Origin: Providencia rettgeri
GTDB taxonomy: Bacteria > Pseudomonadota > Gammaproteobacteria > Enterobacterales > Enterobacteriaceae
Assembly: GCF_013702265.1 (NCBI RefSeq)
Contig: NZ_CP059348.1
Coordinates: forward strand, 3,534,001 to 3,598,000
Direction: 5' to 3'
DNA length: 64,000 bases
Position numbers and translations under genes: made by a program. Positions 1-8,430 of the stretch are shown in pieces. Below the pieces are notes generated by a model. That model saw only the letters and a program-made list of their open reading frames with translations, had not been told where the DNA came from and did no database searches. Every line of letters starts with the position of its first letter. The stretch's first letter is position 1.

Positions 1-1644
1 ATTCAAGCCAAAATCGATGCAGGTCTGTATGACGGCGCTTTAGTCAAAACAGGTCAAGGTACATTGGTGATGACGGGGGATAACACCTACCGTGGTGGTA
101 CAACCGTCGAGCAAGGCTCTCTGTACGGTTTTACTGAATCCTTTGGTACTGCGGACGTGAATGTTAACGGCGGCACAATTAGCGTGCTTAATCGTTATAA
201 CGACCAATTCACTCAAAAAGGTCAGTTAGTCTCCAATGAAAGCCATAAAGCCAATATCAACATCAACGATAAAGGTACCTATTTAGTTACCGCAGGTCAT
301 GATGTGAATGTCGGTAATATGACCTTAAATCAAGGGGCTAAACTGGACGTTGCTGCCGATAATATTGGGCAACTGAAAGACGTTTATCTGAATGATAATT
401 CAATCCAAGGTACGGTTAACGCAGATAATTTAGCCGACAACCGCGCTAAAACCAAAATGCTCGCAGCAAATACCAATAATGCTGCCGCAGATGATTATGC
501 ACTATTCCAAAAAGACGTTTCCGTAAAAGACAACGCCATTACGGGCTCTCTGAGCAAAAAAGCGGATACCTCATTTGCTTCATTTGCCAATAATGAAAAT
601 GGTCGTTCGATTGCTAATACACTAGAAAGTAATGCTAAAGGTCAGCTATTTGATGCAACGCTGCCGATGAGCGAACGTGACCTTCGTAATACTTATCAAT
701 CACTCGGTAGCGATATGTACCTTAATGCGAATAATGCCAGTGTGGTGAACGTATTAGGTCTAACTCGTACTGTGAAAGATCAGGCTATCGGCGTGGGTCA
801 TGGTCGCTATGCTAATCTCGAAAATAGCAATGCACGCATCTGGATGACGGGTGTTGGTCAATGGGGCAACCTTGATTATGGTTACAGCAATATGGATACC
901 GATTTCTACGCAGCGTTAGTCGGTGCAGAAATTGATGTCGCTGAGCACACCAAAGCAGGTCTGTTCTTTGGGGCGGGTTCAACCAAATATAAAGCTCACG
1001 AATACGGAAAAATTGACAGCAATGACCTGCATGTTGGTGCCTATGGTGTATCCAATATCAAAAATGTGGCTGCGGTTAACTATGGTGTCACTCATACAAA
1101 CCAAGACAGAGATGCGAAACGCACGCTGTGGGTAGGTCAAGAGTCCGGTTATAACTCCACCAGCTATGATGCGAAAATTACTCAGTTCTTCGTAGAAGGT
1201 GCCTATACCCAACTGAATAATGACCGTTATTCTGTTGAGCCTTATGCTGGATTTAACTGGCTGCATGTCACCAGCGACAATCTGCATGAGCAAGTGGGTA
1301 ATATGCAATTCACCACCAAAACTGACAACCAAGATATCCAAGTCGGTACTGTTGGTTTGCGTGGCGGCTATCCATTCAGCGCGGGTAATGTAAATCTCAC
1401 ACTGAAAGGTGACGTATCTGCGAGCCATTTATTTGGTGATACTCGTCCTGAAGCGATGCTGTTCCTGTCAGATACTGGCGAAGCCAAAATTCGTGGTGGC
1501 AAGTTAGATAACTTATTTGGCGTGGGCTTAGGGGTTGATGCTCAGCTGAATAAATCCACGACTTTCGGTGTTTCTTACCAAGGTCAATATAACAGTGACG
1601 TTAGCTCCAGTGGTGTGAATGCAACACTGAAAGTGAATTTCTAA
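1..1644 (+). CDS. Autotransporter, C-terminal part (5' end outside window)
   Basis: The frame is open from base 1, so the start and most of the passenger lie upstream. The visible 547 residues begin with an autotransporter-associated beta-strand repeat (pattern TGxGTLVMTGDNTYxGGTTV), typical of the right-handed beta-helix passenger just before the translocator. A linker follows. The last roughly 270 residues form a type V secretion beta-barrel, with alternating aromatic/polar strands (IWMTGVGQWGNLDYGY) and a terminal Phe (TLKVNF) as the outer-membrane signal. The barrel resembles those of subtilisin-type autotransporters such as Serratia Ssp or Proteus Pta, but no catalytic triad is inside the window, so protease activity cannot be claimed. 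A strong hairpin terminator follows 20 bases after the stop. Confidence 0.9.
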   Translation: MQAKIDAGLYDGALVKTGQGTLVMTGDNTYRGGTTVEQGSLYGFTESFGTADVNVNGGTISVLNRYNDQFTQKGQLVSNESHKANININDKGTYLVTAGHDVNVGNMTLNQGAKLDVAADNIGQLKDVYLNDNSIQGTVNADNLADNRAKTKMLAANTNNAAADDYALFQKDVSVKDNAITGSLSKKADTSFASFANNENGRSIANTLESNAKGQLFDATLPMSERDLRNTYQSLGSDMYLNANNASVVNVLGLTRTVKDQAIGVGHGRYANLENSNARIWMTGVGQWGNLDYGYSNMDTDFYAALVGAEIDVAEHTKAGLFFGAGSTKYKAHEYGKIDSNDLHVGAYGVSNIKNVAAVNYGVTHTNQDRDAKRTLWVGQESGYNSTSYDAKITQFFVEGAYTQLNNDRYSVEPYAGFNWLHVTSDNLHEQVGNMQFTTKTDNQDIQVGTVGLRGGYPFSAGNVNLTLKGDVSASHLFGDTRPEAMLFLSDTGEAKIRGGKLDNLFGVGLGVDAQLNKSTTFGVSYQGQYNSDVSSSGVNATLKVNF

Positions 1645-1663
1645 TCACACTTTGAGTCTGTAA

Positions 1664-1699
1664 AAATGTTGGGCTCCGTCTTTACGGAGCCCAACATTT
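1664..1699. terminator. Bidirectional hairpin terminator
   Basis: A perfect 16-bp stem (left arm 1664-1679, right arm 1684-1699, core gggctccgt) with a four-base loop separates the converging autotransporter and Rpn genes. A/T-rich flanks on both sides suit intrinsic termination in both directions. Confidence 0.85.
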
Positions 1700-1715
1700 A
1701 TTATTTTCATACTGA

Positions 1716-1880
1716 TTAGCGCAGCGCATGAATATCAGAAGGAGATAACCCAGTAATTTGACTAATAATATCGACACTCAAACCTAACTTTAAACTCATT
1801 ACAGCTTGCTGTTGCAAGTTTAGTACCATTTGTTGCTGATAGTGTTGACGTTCATTCGCTAATTTTTGTTGGCTAATCAT
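1716..1880 (-). CDS. Candidate intragenic small ORF (RpnS-like) at the 3' end of the Rpn gene
   Basis: An in-frame ATG at 1880 is preceded by a strong purine-rich ribosome site (GGGAAGAGG, five bases upstream). Initiation there would make a 54-residue protein equal to the Rpn C-terminus (starting MISQQKLANE). In E. coli, rpn genes are known to make an internally initiated C-terminal protein that blocks the toxic full-length nuclease. That the same happens here is inferred from the placement of the start and ribosome site only. Confidence 0.4.
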   Translation of the reverse strand: MISQQKLANERQHYQQQMVLNLQQQAVMSLKLGLSVDIISQITGLSPSDIHALR

Positions 1881-2672
1881 TCGTTCCTCTTCCCTTCCTT
1901 TTTCCATTCCTTCATTTCTCAATCGCTGTGCAATATTCATCACGGTCTCCTGATGCTCTTCTGTTTGCTCAACCAACGTTTTTACTATATGGGTATAAGC
2001 AGGTGTGTCCATAACGCTAAAGAGGTAATTAATAACCAAAATAACATCATCTTGATGATTTTGATTATTGTTGAGTACCTGAACTAATCGTTCCGATAAT
2101 CCGAATACGTCACCCTGTAGAGATGCATGCTTTAAAACTAACTCCATCGCAGCAACTTTACGGTGATTCACAAGTTCATCGTCACTTGCCATTGTCAGAT
2201 CCACTAATGGCAGTGGATTGCAATACAAACTATGGGCTAAATCAGACCACTCAAAGCAATCCGTCCATGGCTGGGAATAAGGATAAGGGGATTGATTTCC
2301 ATGATAAAACAGGATGGGAACCACCAGCGGCAAAGTTTGGTGCCCCTGCTGCAAATGCTGGTTCATCGCGCAAAATGCGTAATGCATCAACCTCCAACCC
2401 ATCAGCTTATCGGGGGAAGATTGGTGCTCCACCAAGAAATAAAAATACCCCTTACCCTTGAGCGTTTGCACGGAATAGAGCATATCCGAAAAGCGAGAGC
2501 GCAGCGTTTTATCCACAAATGAAGCACTGGCTAATTTCAACGTATCAAAATTGCAAAGGTGTTTAATGCGATTAGGAAGATGGACTTCAAAAAAATCCCG
2601 CGCATTATCCACTTTGCTCATAAAGCCTTTAAAGGTTGAATCATGAGGAGCTACAATTGATTGGGTCGCCAT
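1716..2672 (-). CDS. Rpn/YhgA-family recombination-promoting nuclease (PD-(D/E)XK)
   Basis: The 318-residue protein has the family N-terminus (APHDSTFKGFM), the central SDMLYSVQ and FYFLVEHQS segments holding the acidic residues and E-x-Q of the PD-(D/E)XK nuclease core, and the LPLVVPILFYHG stretch typical of the Rpn (transposase_31) family. Rpn proteins are DNases linked to recA-independent recombination and, in E. coli, to phage defence. The C-terminal part is a charged, Gln-rich region ending in a short helical segment (SVDIISQITGLSPSDI). I chose the ATG at 2672 because GAGG lies five bases upstream; an in-frame ATG seven codons earlier has no clear ribosome site. The gene stands alone on the minus strand. 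See the separate entry for a possible internal start. Confidence 0.85.
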   Translation of the reverse strand: MATQSIVAPHDSTFKGFMSKVDNARDFFEVHLPNRIKHLCNFDTLKLASASFVDKTLRSRFSDMLYSVQTLKGKGYFYFLVEHQSSPDKLMGWRLMHYAFCAMNQHLQQGHQTLPLVVPILFYHGNQSPYPYSQPWTDCFEWSDLAHSLYCNPLPLVDLTMASDDELVNHRKVAAMELVLKHASLQGDVFGLSERLVQVLNNNQNHQDDVILVINYLFSVMDTPAYTHIVKTLVEQTEEHQETVMNIAQRLRNEGMEKGREEERMISQQKLANERQHYQQQMVLNLQQQAVMSLKLGLSVDIISQITGLSPSDIHALR

Positions 2673-2815
2673 CTCGGCCTCATCTTGGTTCATAAGATGG
2701 CGAGATACTAACCAATATTTTCGGGAGAGTGAGAAAAAGTTAGTCCTAATTAACGAGAATCACTTGACAGACTAACTCGTTGCTTTTAATCGAATTATTT
2801 ACTTATTTTAGCCAT

Positions 2816-2853
2816 AAAAAAACACCTCAATCAGCGTATTGCACATTGAGGCG
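2816..2853 (-). terminator. Intrinsic terminator of the ugp operon
   Basis: Read on the minus strand, a nine-pair stem (CGCCTCAAT with ATTGAGGTG, one G-T pair) is followed by a run of seven T. It lies 27 bases after the ugpQ stop, ending the ugpBAECQ transcript. Confidence 0.85.
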
Positions 2854-2880
2854 TCATTCAAAATAAACGAATTTTTTAAT

Positions 2881-3624
2881 TTACTCCTCGGGGAAATTTG
2901 GGCCGATTAAATCAATACGATCAGTACAAATTGCATTAACGCCCCACGCTAATAATAATTTGGCGCGTTCAGGGTCATTCACCGTATACACCAGAATATA
3001 TAAGCCCGCTTGCTTCAATAGCTCGACCCGAGCTTTATCCAATAAGAGATGATCTAAATGGATAGAGACACAGCCTAAACGTGTTGTCAGTTCACGCCAA
3101 TCCTCACGCCACGCCTCCAGTAATAAACCGCGTGGCAATTCAGGTGCTGCGGCTTGAGCCGCTTCAAGGGATTCAATGGAAAATGAAGAGAGTAACGGTG
3201 CAGTTTGTCCTTGCCAGAGTTGGCGAGCCGCTAATGCCACCATGGTTCCTGTCTCAATCTCCAAGCCAGTGGTTGGCTTAATTTCAATATTCGCCATCAT
3301 GCGATGTTGTTGGCAACGCTCAGCCACTTGAGATAGTAGCGGCAAATGCTCGTTGGCAAACTCTTGGCTATACCAACTTCCCGCATCAATTTTAACCAGT
3401 TGGCTCCAGTCAAAATCCCCTGCAATTCCATACCCATTACTCGTTCGCTCAAGGGTATCATCATGCAGAAGGAAAATTTGACCATCGCGAGATAACTTGG
3501 CATCAAACTCAATCATGGTGTGACCATATTTTGCCCCGACATCAATCGCTGCGAGCGTATTTTCAGGGGCTAATTTACCGCCACCACGATGGGCGACAAT
3601 TTTAGGATAAGGCCAAAGATTCAT
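2881..3624 (-). CDS. ugpQ: Cytoplasmic glycerophosphodiester phosphodiesterase UgpQ
   Basis: UgpQ hydrolyses glycerophosphodiesters imported by UgpBAEC to sn-glycerol 3-phosphate plus alcohol. At 247 residues it has the usual family length. The GDPD signature is clear: [13 protein letters not shown] near the N-terminus with catalytic His and Arg, the metal-binding [11 protein letters not shown], the second catalytic His in [10 protein letters not shown], and NIEIKP further on. There is no signal peptide, which fits the cytoplasmic form and not the periplasmic GlpQ. The start overlaps the ugpC stop by four bases (ATGA), so translation is coupled. It is the last gene of the operon. Confidence 0.95.
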   Translation of the reverse strand: MNLWPYPKIVAHRGGGKLAPENTLAAIDVGAKYGHTMIEFDAKLSRDGQIFLLHDDTLERTSNGYGIAGDFDWSQLVKIDAGSWYSQEFANEHLPLLSQVAERCQQHRMMANIEIKPTTGLEIETGTMVALAARQLWQGQTAPLLSSFSIESLEAAQAAAPELPRGLLLEAWREDWRELTTRLGCVSIHLDHLLLDKARVELLKQAGLYILVYTVNDPERAKLLLAWGVNAICTDRIDLIGPNFPEE

Positions 3625-4691
3625 AAACGATGTCCATATTGAGTATCAAAAAAATGCTGATGGGCTTCAGGAAGATGAAGCCATAACGTGGAGCCAATCT
3701 GAGGGCGATGCTCATGCCCTAAGCGTACAATGACTTTCTGCCCAGCCCACTGGCCATGCACGAGATTATCAGCACCTAACATTTCAAGGGTCTCTACTAC
3801 CAGCGGGATCCCCCCTGACGATTCAGAGCCTAACTGTAAATGTTCCGGTCGGATACCTAACGTTAGCGCATGCCCTACCCACTGTAAATACGTTCTACCT
3901 AACGGTAATTGCATTCCGCCACTGAGTTCAAAGCGAGAACCATCCGAACTCAGTTTTCCTTCCAGCAAATTCATGGCAGGAGAACCAATAAAACTCGCCA
4001 CAAAACGGCTGGCAGGACGCTCGTACACTTCAACTGGGGAGCCAATCTGTTCCGCAACGCCTTTATTCATCACCATCACTCGCTGCGCCAAGGTCATCGC
4101 TTCCACCTGATCGTGTGTCACATACAAGCTGGTGGTTTTTAAGCGACGATGGAGCTGTTGCAATTCAAGGCGCATCTGTACCCGCAACTTTGCATCGAGG
4201 TTAGAAAGCGGTTCATCAAATAAGAATACGGCTGGGTCACGCACAATAGCACGCCCCATTGCCACACGTTGGCGCTGGCCGCCAGAAAGCTCTCTCGGTT
4301 GGCGCTTTAATAAGCCATCAAGCTCTAAAATCCGTGCAGCATCCGCCACTTTTTGGCGAATAATCTCTTTTCCTAGCCCACGAATTTTTAGTCCCCATGC
4401 CATATTTTCTTCAACACTCATATGGGGATACAGAGCGTAATTTTGGAATACCATCGCAATGCCACGCTCTTTGGGCTCTAGATGTGTGACCCGCTTTCGG
4501 TCAATCCAAATATCACCACTCGTGACTTGCTCAAGTCCTGCCACCATCCGTAGTAACGTAGATTTACCACACCCAGAAGGCCCCACCATTACGATAAATT
4601 CGCCGTCTACCACATCCACGGTAAGCGGCTTGATCACTTGATTTTTTCCGTCCCAACTTTTGGTGACGGCTTGAAGTTTTAATTCTGCCAT
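3621..4691 (-). CDS. ugpC: sn-Glycerol-3-phosphate ABC importer ATPase UgpC
   Basis: This 356-residue ATPase powers uptake of glycerol 3-phosphate and glycerophosphodiesters. It shows Walker [10 protein letters not shown] near residue 38, the signature [14 protein letters not shown], Walker [13 protein letters not shown] and the H-loop YVTHDQ. A C-terminal MalK-like OB regulatory domain of about 120 residues contains LGIRPEHL. UgpC and MalK are close relatives; the neighbours (ugpE, ugpA, ugpB, ugpQ) decide the assignment. It starts two bases after the ugpE stop and overlaps ugpQ by four. Confidence 0.95.
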   Translation of the reverse strand: MAELKLQAVTKSWDGKNQVIKPLTVDVVDGEFIVMVGPSGCGKSTLLRMVAGLEQVTSGDIWIDRKRVTHLEPKERGIAMVFQNYALYPHMSVEENMAWGLKIRGLGKEIIRQKVADAARILELDGLLKRQPRELSGGQRQRVAMGRAIVRDPAVFLFDEPLSNLDAKLRVQMRLELQQLHRRLKTTSLYVTHDQVEAMTLAQRVMVMNKGVAEQIGSPVEVYERPASRFVASFIGSPAMNLLEGKLSSDGSRFELSGGMQLPLGRTYLQWVGHALTLGIRPEHLQLGSESSGGIPLVVETLEMLGADNLVHGQWAGQKVIVRLGHEHRPQIGSTLWLHLPEAHQHFFDTQYGHRL

Positions 4692-4693
4692 GG

Positions 4694-5539
4694 TTATTTC
4701 TCACTATCGACCAAGCCACGCACAAACGCCCTCTGCATAGCTAATACCACAAGAACCGGAGGAATAAGCGTGAGCAACATTGCCGCCATCACTTGATTCC
4801 ATTGCGTCGTACCCTCACCCGATGCGATCATGCCTTTGATCCCTGCAACTGCGGTTCCTAAGCTGGGATCTGCAACGATCAAGATCGGCCATAAGTATTG
4901 GTTCCAACCATAAATAAAGGTGATCACAAACAACGCCGCTAAGTTTGTTTTGGACAACGGCAACACAATGTCGATGAAAAACCGCATTGGCGAAGCACCA
5001 TCAATCCGTGCAGCCTCAATCAATTCATCCGGTAACGTCATAAAAAATTGGCGAAATAAAAAGGTCGCCGTGGCGGATGCCATCAATGGCAAGGTTAGCC
5101 CTGCGTAACTATCCACCATGTTTAAGTTGGAAATCACCTCTACCGTGGGGAAAATACGCACTTCGACAGGCAACATTAACGTGATGAAAATCATCCAAAA
5201 AAAAAGACTACGGCACGGAAAACGGAACCAAACGATGGCAAAAGCCGATAACATCGAAATCGTAATTTTTCCAATCGCTATCACCAGCGCCATAATGGTG
5301 CTGTTCACCAACATCAACCAAAATGGGGCGCTATTCGCTGCCACGCCGTTATTCCAAATATGCAGGATGTTTTCCCATAAATGAGAGCCAGGTATTAGGG
5401 TAATAGGGGTATCGAAGACTGCTTTATCGTCGAGTGTCGCGGCAACAAAAGCCACATACAGCGGGAATAAAATCACTAAAATCCCAATTACCAGCATTGA
5501 ATGACTGAATACGCTCAGTCCACGATTTTTCTCAATCAT
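4694..5539 (-). CDS. ugpE: Glycerol-3-phosphate ABC importer permease UgpE
   Basis: This is an inner-membrane permease of 281 residues, the family's usual length, with six predicted hydrophobic segments. The cytoplasmic EAA loop ([17 protein letters not shown], about residues 175-195) docks onto the UgpC ATPase. It forms the translocation pore with UgpA. Its ATG overlaps the ugpA stop by four bases, showing translational coupling. Confidence 0.94.
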   Translation of the reverse strand: MIEKNRGLSVFSHSMLVIGILVILFPLYVAFVAATLDDKAVFDTPITLIPGSHLWENILHIWNNGVAANSAPFWLMLVNSTIMALVIAIGKITISMLSAFAIVWFRFPCRSLFFWMIFITLMLPVEVRIFPTVEVISNLNMVDSYAGLTLPLMASATATFLFRQFFMTLPDELIEAARIDGASPMRFFIDIVLPLSKTNLAALFVITFIYGWNQYLWPILIVADPSLGTAVAGIKGMIASGEGTTQWNQVMAAMLLTLIPPVLVVLAMQRAFVRGLVDSEK

Positions 5540-6423
5540 TGGTAACGTACCTTACGCTCGATAAAACGGAATTGAATCACCGTTAGGATGATCACCAAAC
5601 CCATTAAAATCACGGATTGTGCTGCGGATGAAGAGAGATCTAGCCCTGAAAAACCTTCACGGTAAATCTTATAAATCAGTGTCGTCGTCGCTTGTACTGG
5701 CCCCCCGCCCGTTGCCGCATCAATCACAGGGAAAGTATCAAAGAAGGCATACACCAAATTCACCACCAGCAAAAAGAAACTTACTGGAGTAATTAATGGT
5801 AAGGATATTTTAAAGAAACGACGGATAGGCCCAGCTCCATCAATAGCCGCCGCTTCCATCAAAGAGCGTGGAATAGACTGTAAGGCAGCGAAGAAAAACA
5901 AAAAGTTATAACTGATTTGTTTCCAAACTGAGGCTAAAACCACTAAAAACATTGCCTGACCGCTATTTTGGGCATGGTTCCAGTCATAGCCAATGGATTC
6001 CAAACCATAGGTTATCAATCCTCTGCCGGGACTAAACAAAAACATCCATAAAACTGCCGCAACAGCAGGGGCAACAGCATAAGGCAACAGCATTAATGTT
6101 TGGTAAAAACGGCTTCCTCTTACCACATAATCAACCAACGCCGCGAAAAACAGCGAGACCACAAGCCCACTTCCCGCCACCCAAGCACTAAAAATCATTG
6201 TGGTATAGAAGGAGTCTACATAGTAGCTATCGCTAAAGAGTTGAGTGAAGTTTTCTAACCCCACAAATTCACTGGATAACCCAAAAGGATCAATACTTTG
6301 TAATGAATACCAGAGCGCTTGCCCAGCAGGCAAAATAAAGAAAATCACCGTAATGATTAGCTGCGGTAATACTAGCGCGTAAGGTAACCAGCGGGAGCGA
6401 AAGACGGGACGAAATGATGACAT
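5536..6423 (-). CDS. ugpA: Glycerol-3-phosphate ABC importer permease UgpA
   Basis: The second pore subunit has 295 residues, the same length as the E. coli protein, and the characteristic N-terminus [14 protein letters not shown]. Several membrane segments and the EAA loop ([17 protein letters not shown]) are visible. I chose the ATG at 6423 over an upstream TTG because it reproduces the conserved N-terminus. It lies 69 bases behind ugpB, and a hairpin fills that gap. Confidence 0.94.
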   Translation of the reverse strand: MSSFRPVFRSRWLPYALVLPQLIITVIFFILPAGQALWYSLQSIDPFGLSSEFVGLENFTQLFSDSYYVDSFYTTMIFSAWVAGSGLVVSLFFAALVDYVVRGSRFYQTLMLLPYAVAPAVAAVLWMFLFSPGRGLITYGLESIGYDWNHAQNSGQAMFLVVLASVWKQISYNFLFFFAALQSIPRSLMEAAAIDGAGPIRRFFKISLPLITPVSFFLLVVNLVYAFFDTFPVIDAATGGGPVQATTTLIYKIYREGFSGLDLSSSAAQSVILMGLVIILTVIQFRFIERKVRYQ

Positions 6424-6453
6424 AAGCAATCCAATAAATCAGATGTGATGCAG

Positions 6454-6482
6454 CGCCCCTCTTAATTCCATCAAGAGAGGCG
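6454..6482. other. Intercistronic hairpin between ugpB and ugpA
   Basis: On the minus strand a ten-pair stem (CGCCTCTCTT with AAGAGGGGCG, one T-G pair) encloses a nine-base loop, starting ten bases after the ugpB stop. No T-run follows, so it is more likely a 3' stabiliser or partial attenuator, favouring the abundant binding protein over the permeases, than a full terminator. Confidence 0.65.
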
Positions 6483-6492
6483 AAAGAACTCA

Positions 6493-7806
6493 TTACTGAG
6501 TGGATTTTTCGAAACGGCGCAGTAATTGGTTACCACGCTCAACAGAGGCATCGAGGGCTTGTTGTGGGGTCTTTTTACCTGACCACACGGACTCTAGCTC
6601 TTCATCCACGATGGTGCGAATTTGCGGCATATTGCCTAAGCGTAATCCTTTGGTATAAGGCAATGGGGCTTTGTTTAACATTTGGCGAGTCGCAATATCC
6701 GCTCCCGGGTTTTTGTCATAAAAACCGGATTTTTTCGTTAACTCATACGCTGCCGTTGTAATGGGTAAATATCCGGTATTTTGATGCCATTTCGCCGCAT
6801 TTTCAGGTTCAGCTAAGAATTTCATAAACTCTGCAACGCCTTTATACGTGGCAGGATCTTTACCACCCATCACCCACAGGCTCGCACCGCCAATGATAGC
6901 GTTTTGTGGTGCCGTTGGGATTTGTGCATCGTAAGGCATCATGCCAACACCAAAATCAAACTTAGCGTGCTTGCGAATATTCGCGAGAGAACCGGAGGAG
7001 CCAGTAATAATGGCACAATCTCCGTTATAGAATTTCTCAGTTGGCTCGTCTTTACGCCCTAAATAACTGAAGGTGCCTTTTTTATTCATATCTTGCAGCT
7101 GCTCGATATGCCTTACATGGTCTGGAGTATTGAATTCCAATACCGCGTCTGCGCCATCAAAACCGTTATTCTTCGATGCGACAGGCAAACCATTCCATGC
7201 ACTGAAGTTTTCAATTTGGATCCAGCCCTGCCAACCGCTGGCATAGCCGCACTTCATTCCTGATTCACGTAATTTTTCAGTATATTGAGCAAGATCTTGC
7301 CATGTTTTAGGTGGGGTATCTGGGTTTAAACCGGCTTTTTTGAAGGCTTCTTTATTGTAATAAAGAACGGGAGTGGAGCTATTGAAAGGCTGAGATAACA
7401 GGTGTCCTGTTTTTGCATCACTGTAATAGCCCGACACAGTAGGCACAAACTGAGACTCATCAAAATCAATTCCGGCTTCTTGGAAAACTTCGTAGACAGG
7501 TTTGATAGCTTTGGATGACATCATCGTCGCAGTACCGACTTCATAAACCTGTAATATCGCAGGCGCATTGCCAGAACGAAATGCCGCAATCCCCGCAGCT
7601 AGGCTTTGCTCATAGTTCCCTTTATAAGTAGGAACCACCTTGTAATCTGGGTGAGTTTCATTAAAGCGAGTGACAAGGTCATTCACTTCTTCGCCAAGCT
7701 GACCTTCCATTGAATGCCAGAATGGGATTGTGGTGACTGCCATTCCTTGACTGCTAAAAGCCATGCCTAACATCATTGCTAAAGCAGACTGTTTGATAGA
7801 TGCCAT
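6493..7806 (-). CDS. ugpB: Periplasmic glycerol-3-phosphate-binding protein UgpB
   Basis: This is the solute receptor of the Ugp importer: 437 residues, the family's normal length. A Sec signal peptide spans residues 1-23 (basic start, [10 protein letters not shown] core, SQGMA before the cleavage site). The mature protein starts [19 protein letters not shown], the ligand-binding opening of this family, and family segments such as [14 protein letters not shown] follow. It is the first gene of the operon. The upstream region has a multi-copy Pho box, so phosphate starvation should switch it on. Confidence 0.95.
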   Translation of the reverse strand: MASIKQSALAMMLGMAFSSQGMAVTTIPFWHSMEGQLGEEVNDLVTRFNETHPDYKVVPTYKGNYEQSLAAGIAAFRSGNAPAILQVYEVGTATMMSSKAIKPVYEVFQEAGIDFDESQFVPTVSGYYSDAKTGHLLSQPFNSSTPVLYYNKEAFKKAGLNPDTPPKTWQDLAQYTEKLRESGMKCGYASGWQGWIQIENFSAWNGLPVASKNNGFDGADAVLEFNTPDHVRHIEQLQDMNKKGTFSYLGRKDEPTEKFYNGDCAIITGSSGSLANIRKHAKFDFGVGMMPYDAQIPTAPQNAIIGGASLWVMGGKDPATYKGVAEFMKFLAEPENAAKWHQNTGYLPITTAAYELTKKSGFYDKNPGADIATRQMLNKAPLPYTKGLRLGNMPQIRTIVDEELESVWSGKKTPQQALDASVERGNQLLRRFEKSTQ

Positions 7807-7878
7807 GCCAATTCTCTCTTTTATTATGACTGAAGTTTATCCGCCAAGATTTACACTAAAATGTGCGAATTCACGCAA

Positions 7879-7983
7879 TTTATGTTCGAGAGAGAATTTA
7901 TCACCGAGAAATGACAGAAATATCGCCAACACATGACAGATTGATGACGACCATATCTCTAGCAAATGACGTTTACATGACAA
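7879..7983 (-). promoter_or_regulatory. Pho-box array (PhoB operator) and candidate -10 of the ugp promoter
   Basis: Read on the minus strand, half sites like CTGTCAT recur in strict 11-bp register. Plus-strand starts are 7977 (TTGTCAT), 7966 (ACGTCAT), 7944 (TCGTCAT), 7933 (CTGTCAT), 7911 (CTGTCAT) and 7900 (CGGTGAT). They pair into three boxes (7966-7983, 7933-7950, 7900-7917) with the four-base gap seen in E. coli Pho boxes, and the boxes are 33 bp apart. A possible -10, CATAAA, is at 7879-7884. PhoB control is established for E. coli ugp and is inferred here. Confidence 0.85.
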
Positions 7984-8385
7984 TCAGCATTTTTAATTTT
8001 CATGGTATATCAAAAATAAATAATCAAATTAACTTAAATAATAAATTTTTGATTATTGAAAAATGATTAAATAACAAAAAATAGGAAAAACGAATAAAAG
8101 AGTAAAAAAAGATGCCAGAAATAACTTTGCAGAAACTGTCATTCTATACATATTATCCACCTTGTTTTTTATTAAAAACAACAAATAAAAATGAAATTGA
8201 AAACAAGCCTATTATTGATATCGCCATACAAACAAACTGAATTTCCAAATTAACTTTAGGATAATATTAAAACAACAACAAGCATTTAATACTACAAATC
8301 CAACAAACTAATAATAACCCATAAAATAAGCTATCTTATGATTATCAATTTATAGCCAATTTAAAATATACATCCGAAAATAATA
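7984..8385. other. AT-rich intergenic region without a gene
   Basis: About 400 bases lie between the Pho boxes and the terminator of the AbgT-type gene. Runs of A and T dominate. A short open frame from 7863 to 8066 runs through the operator array and has no family features. I see no gene, RNA or repeat here. Confidence 0.6.
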
Positions 8386-8413
8386 AAGGGTAAATAAAAA
8401 TCTATTTACCCTT
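8386..8413 (-). terminator. Terminator of the AbgT-type transporter gene
   Basis: A perfect 11-bp stem (aagggtaaata at 8386-8396 with its complement at 8403-8413) and a six-base loop lie 17 bases after the gene's stop. The exit on the minus strand is T-rich. Confidence 0.75.
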
Positions 8414-8430
8414 AAAAACTCATTATTAGA

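Noticed and set aside
979-1428. 149-codon open frame on the minus strand inside the autotransporter gene
   Set aside because: Antisense to a well-supported barrel domain; no family features, no ribosome site.
2123-2461. 112-codon plus-strand frame inside the Rpn gene
   Set aside because: Shadow of a recognised coding sequence, with a low-complexity unlike-protein composition.
7863-8066. 67-codon plus-strand frame upstream of ugpB
   Set aside because: Runs through the Pho-box array; no ribosome site or family pattern.
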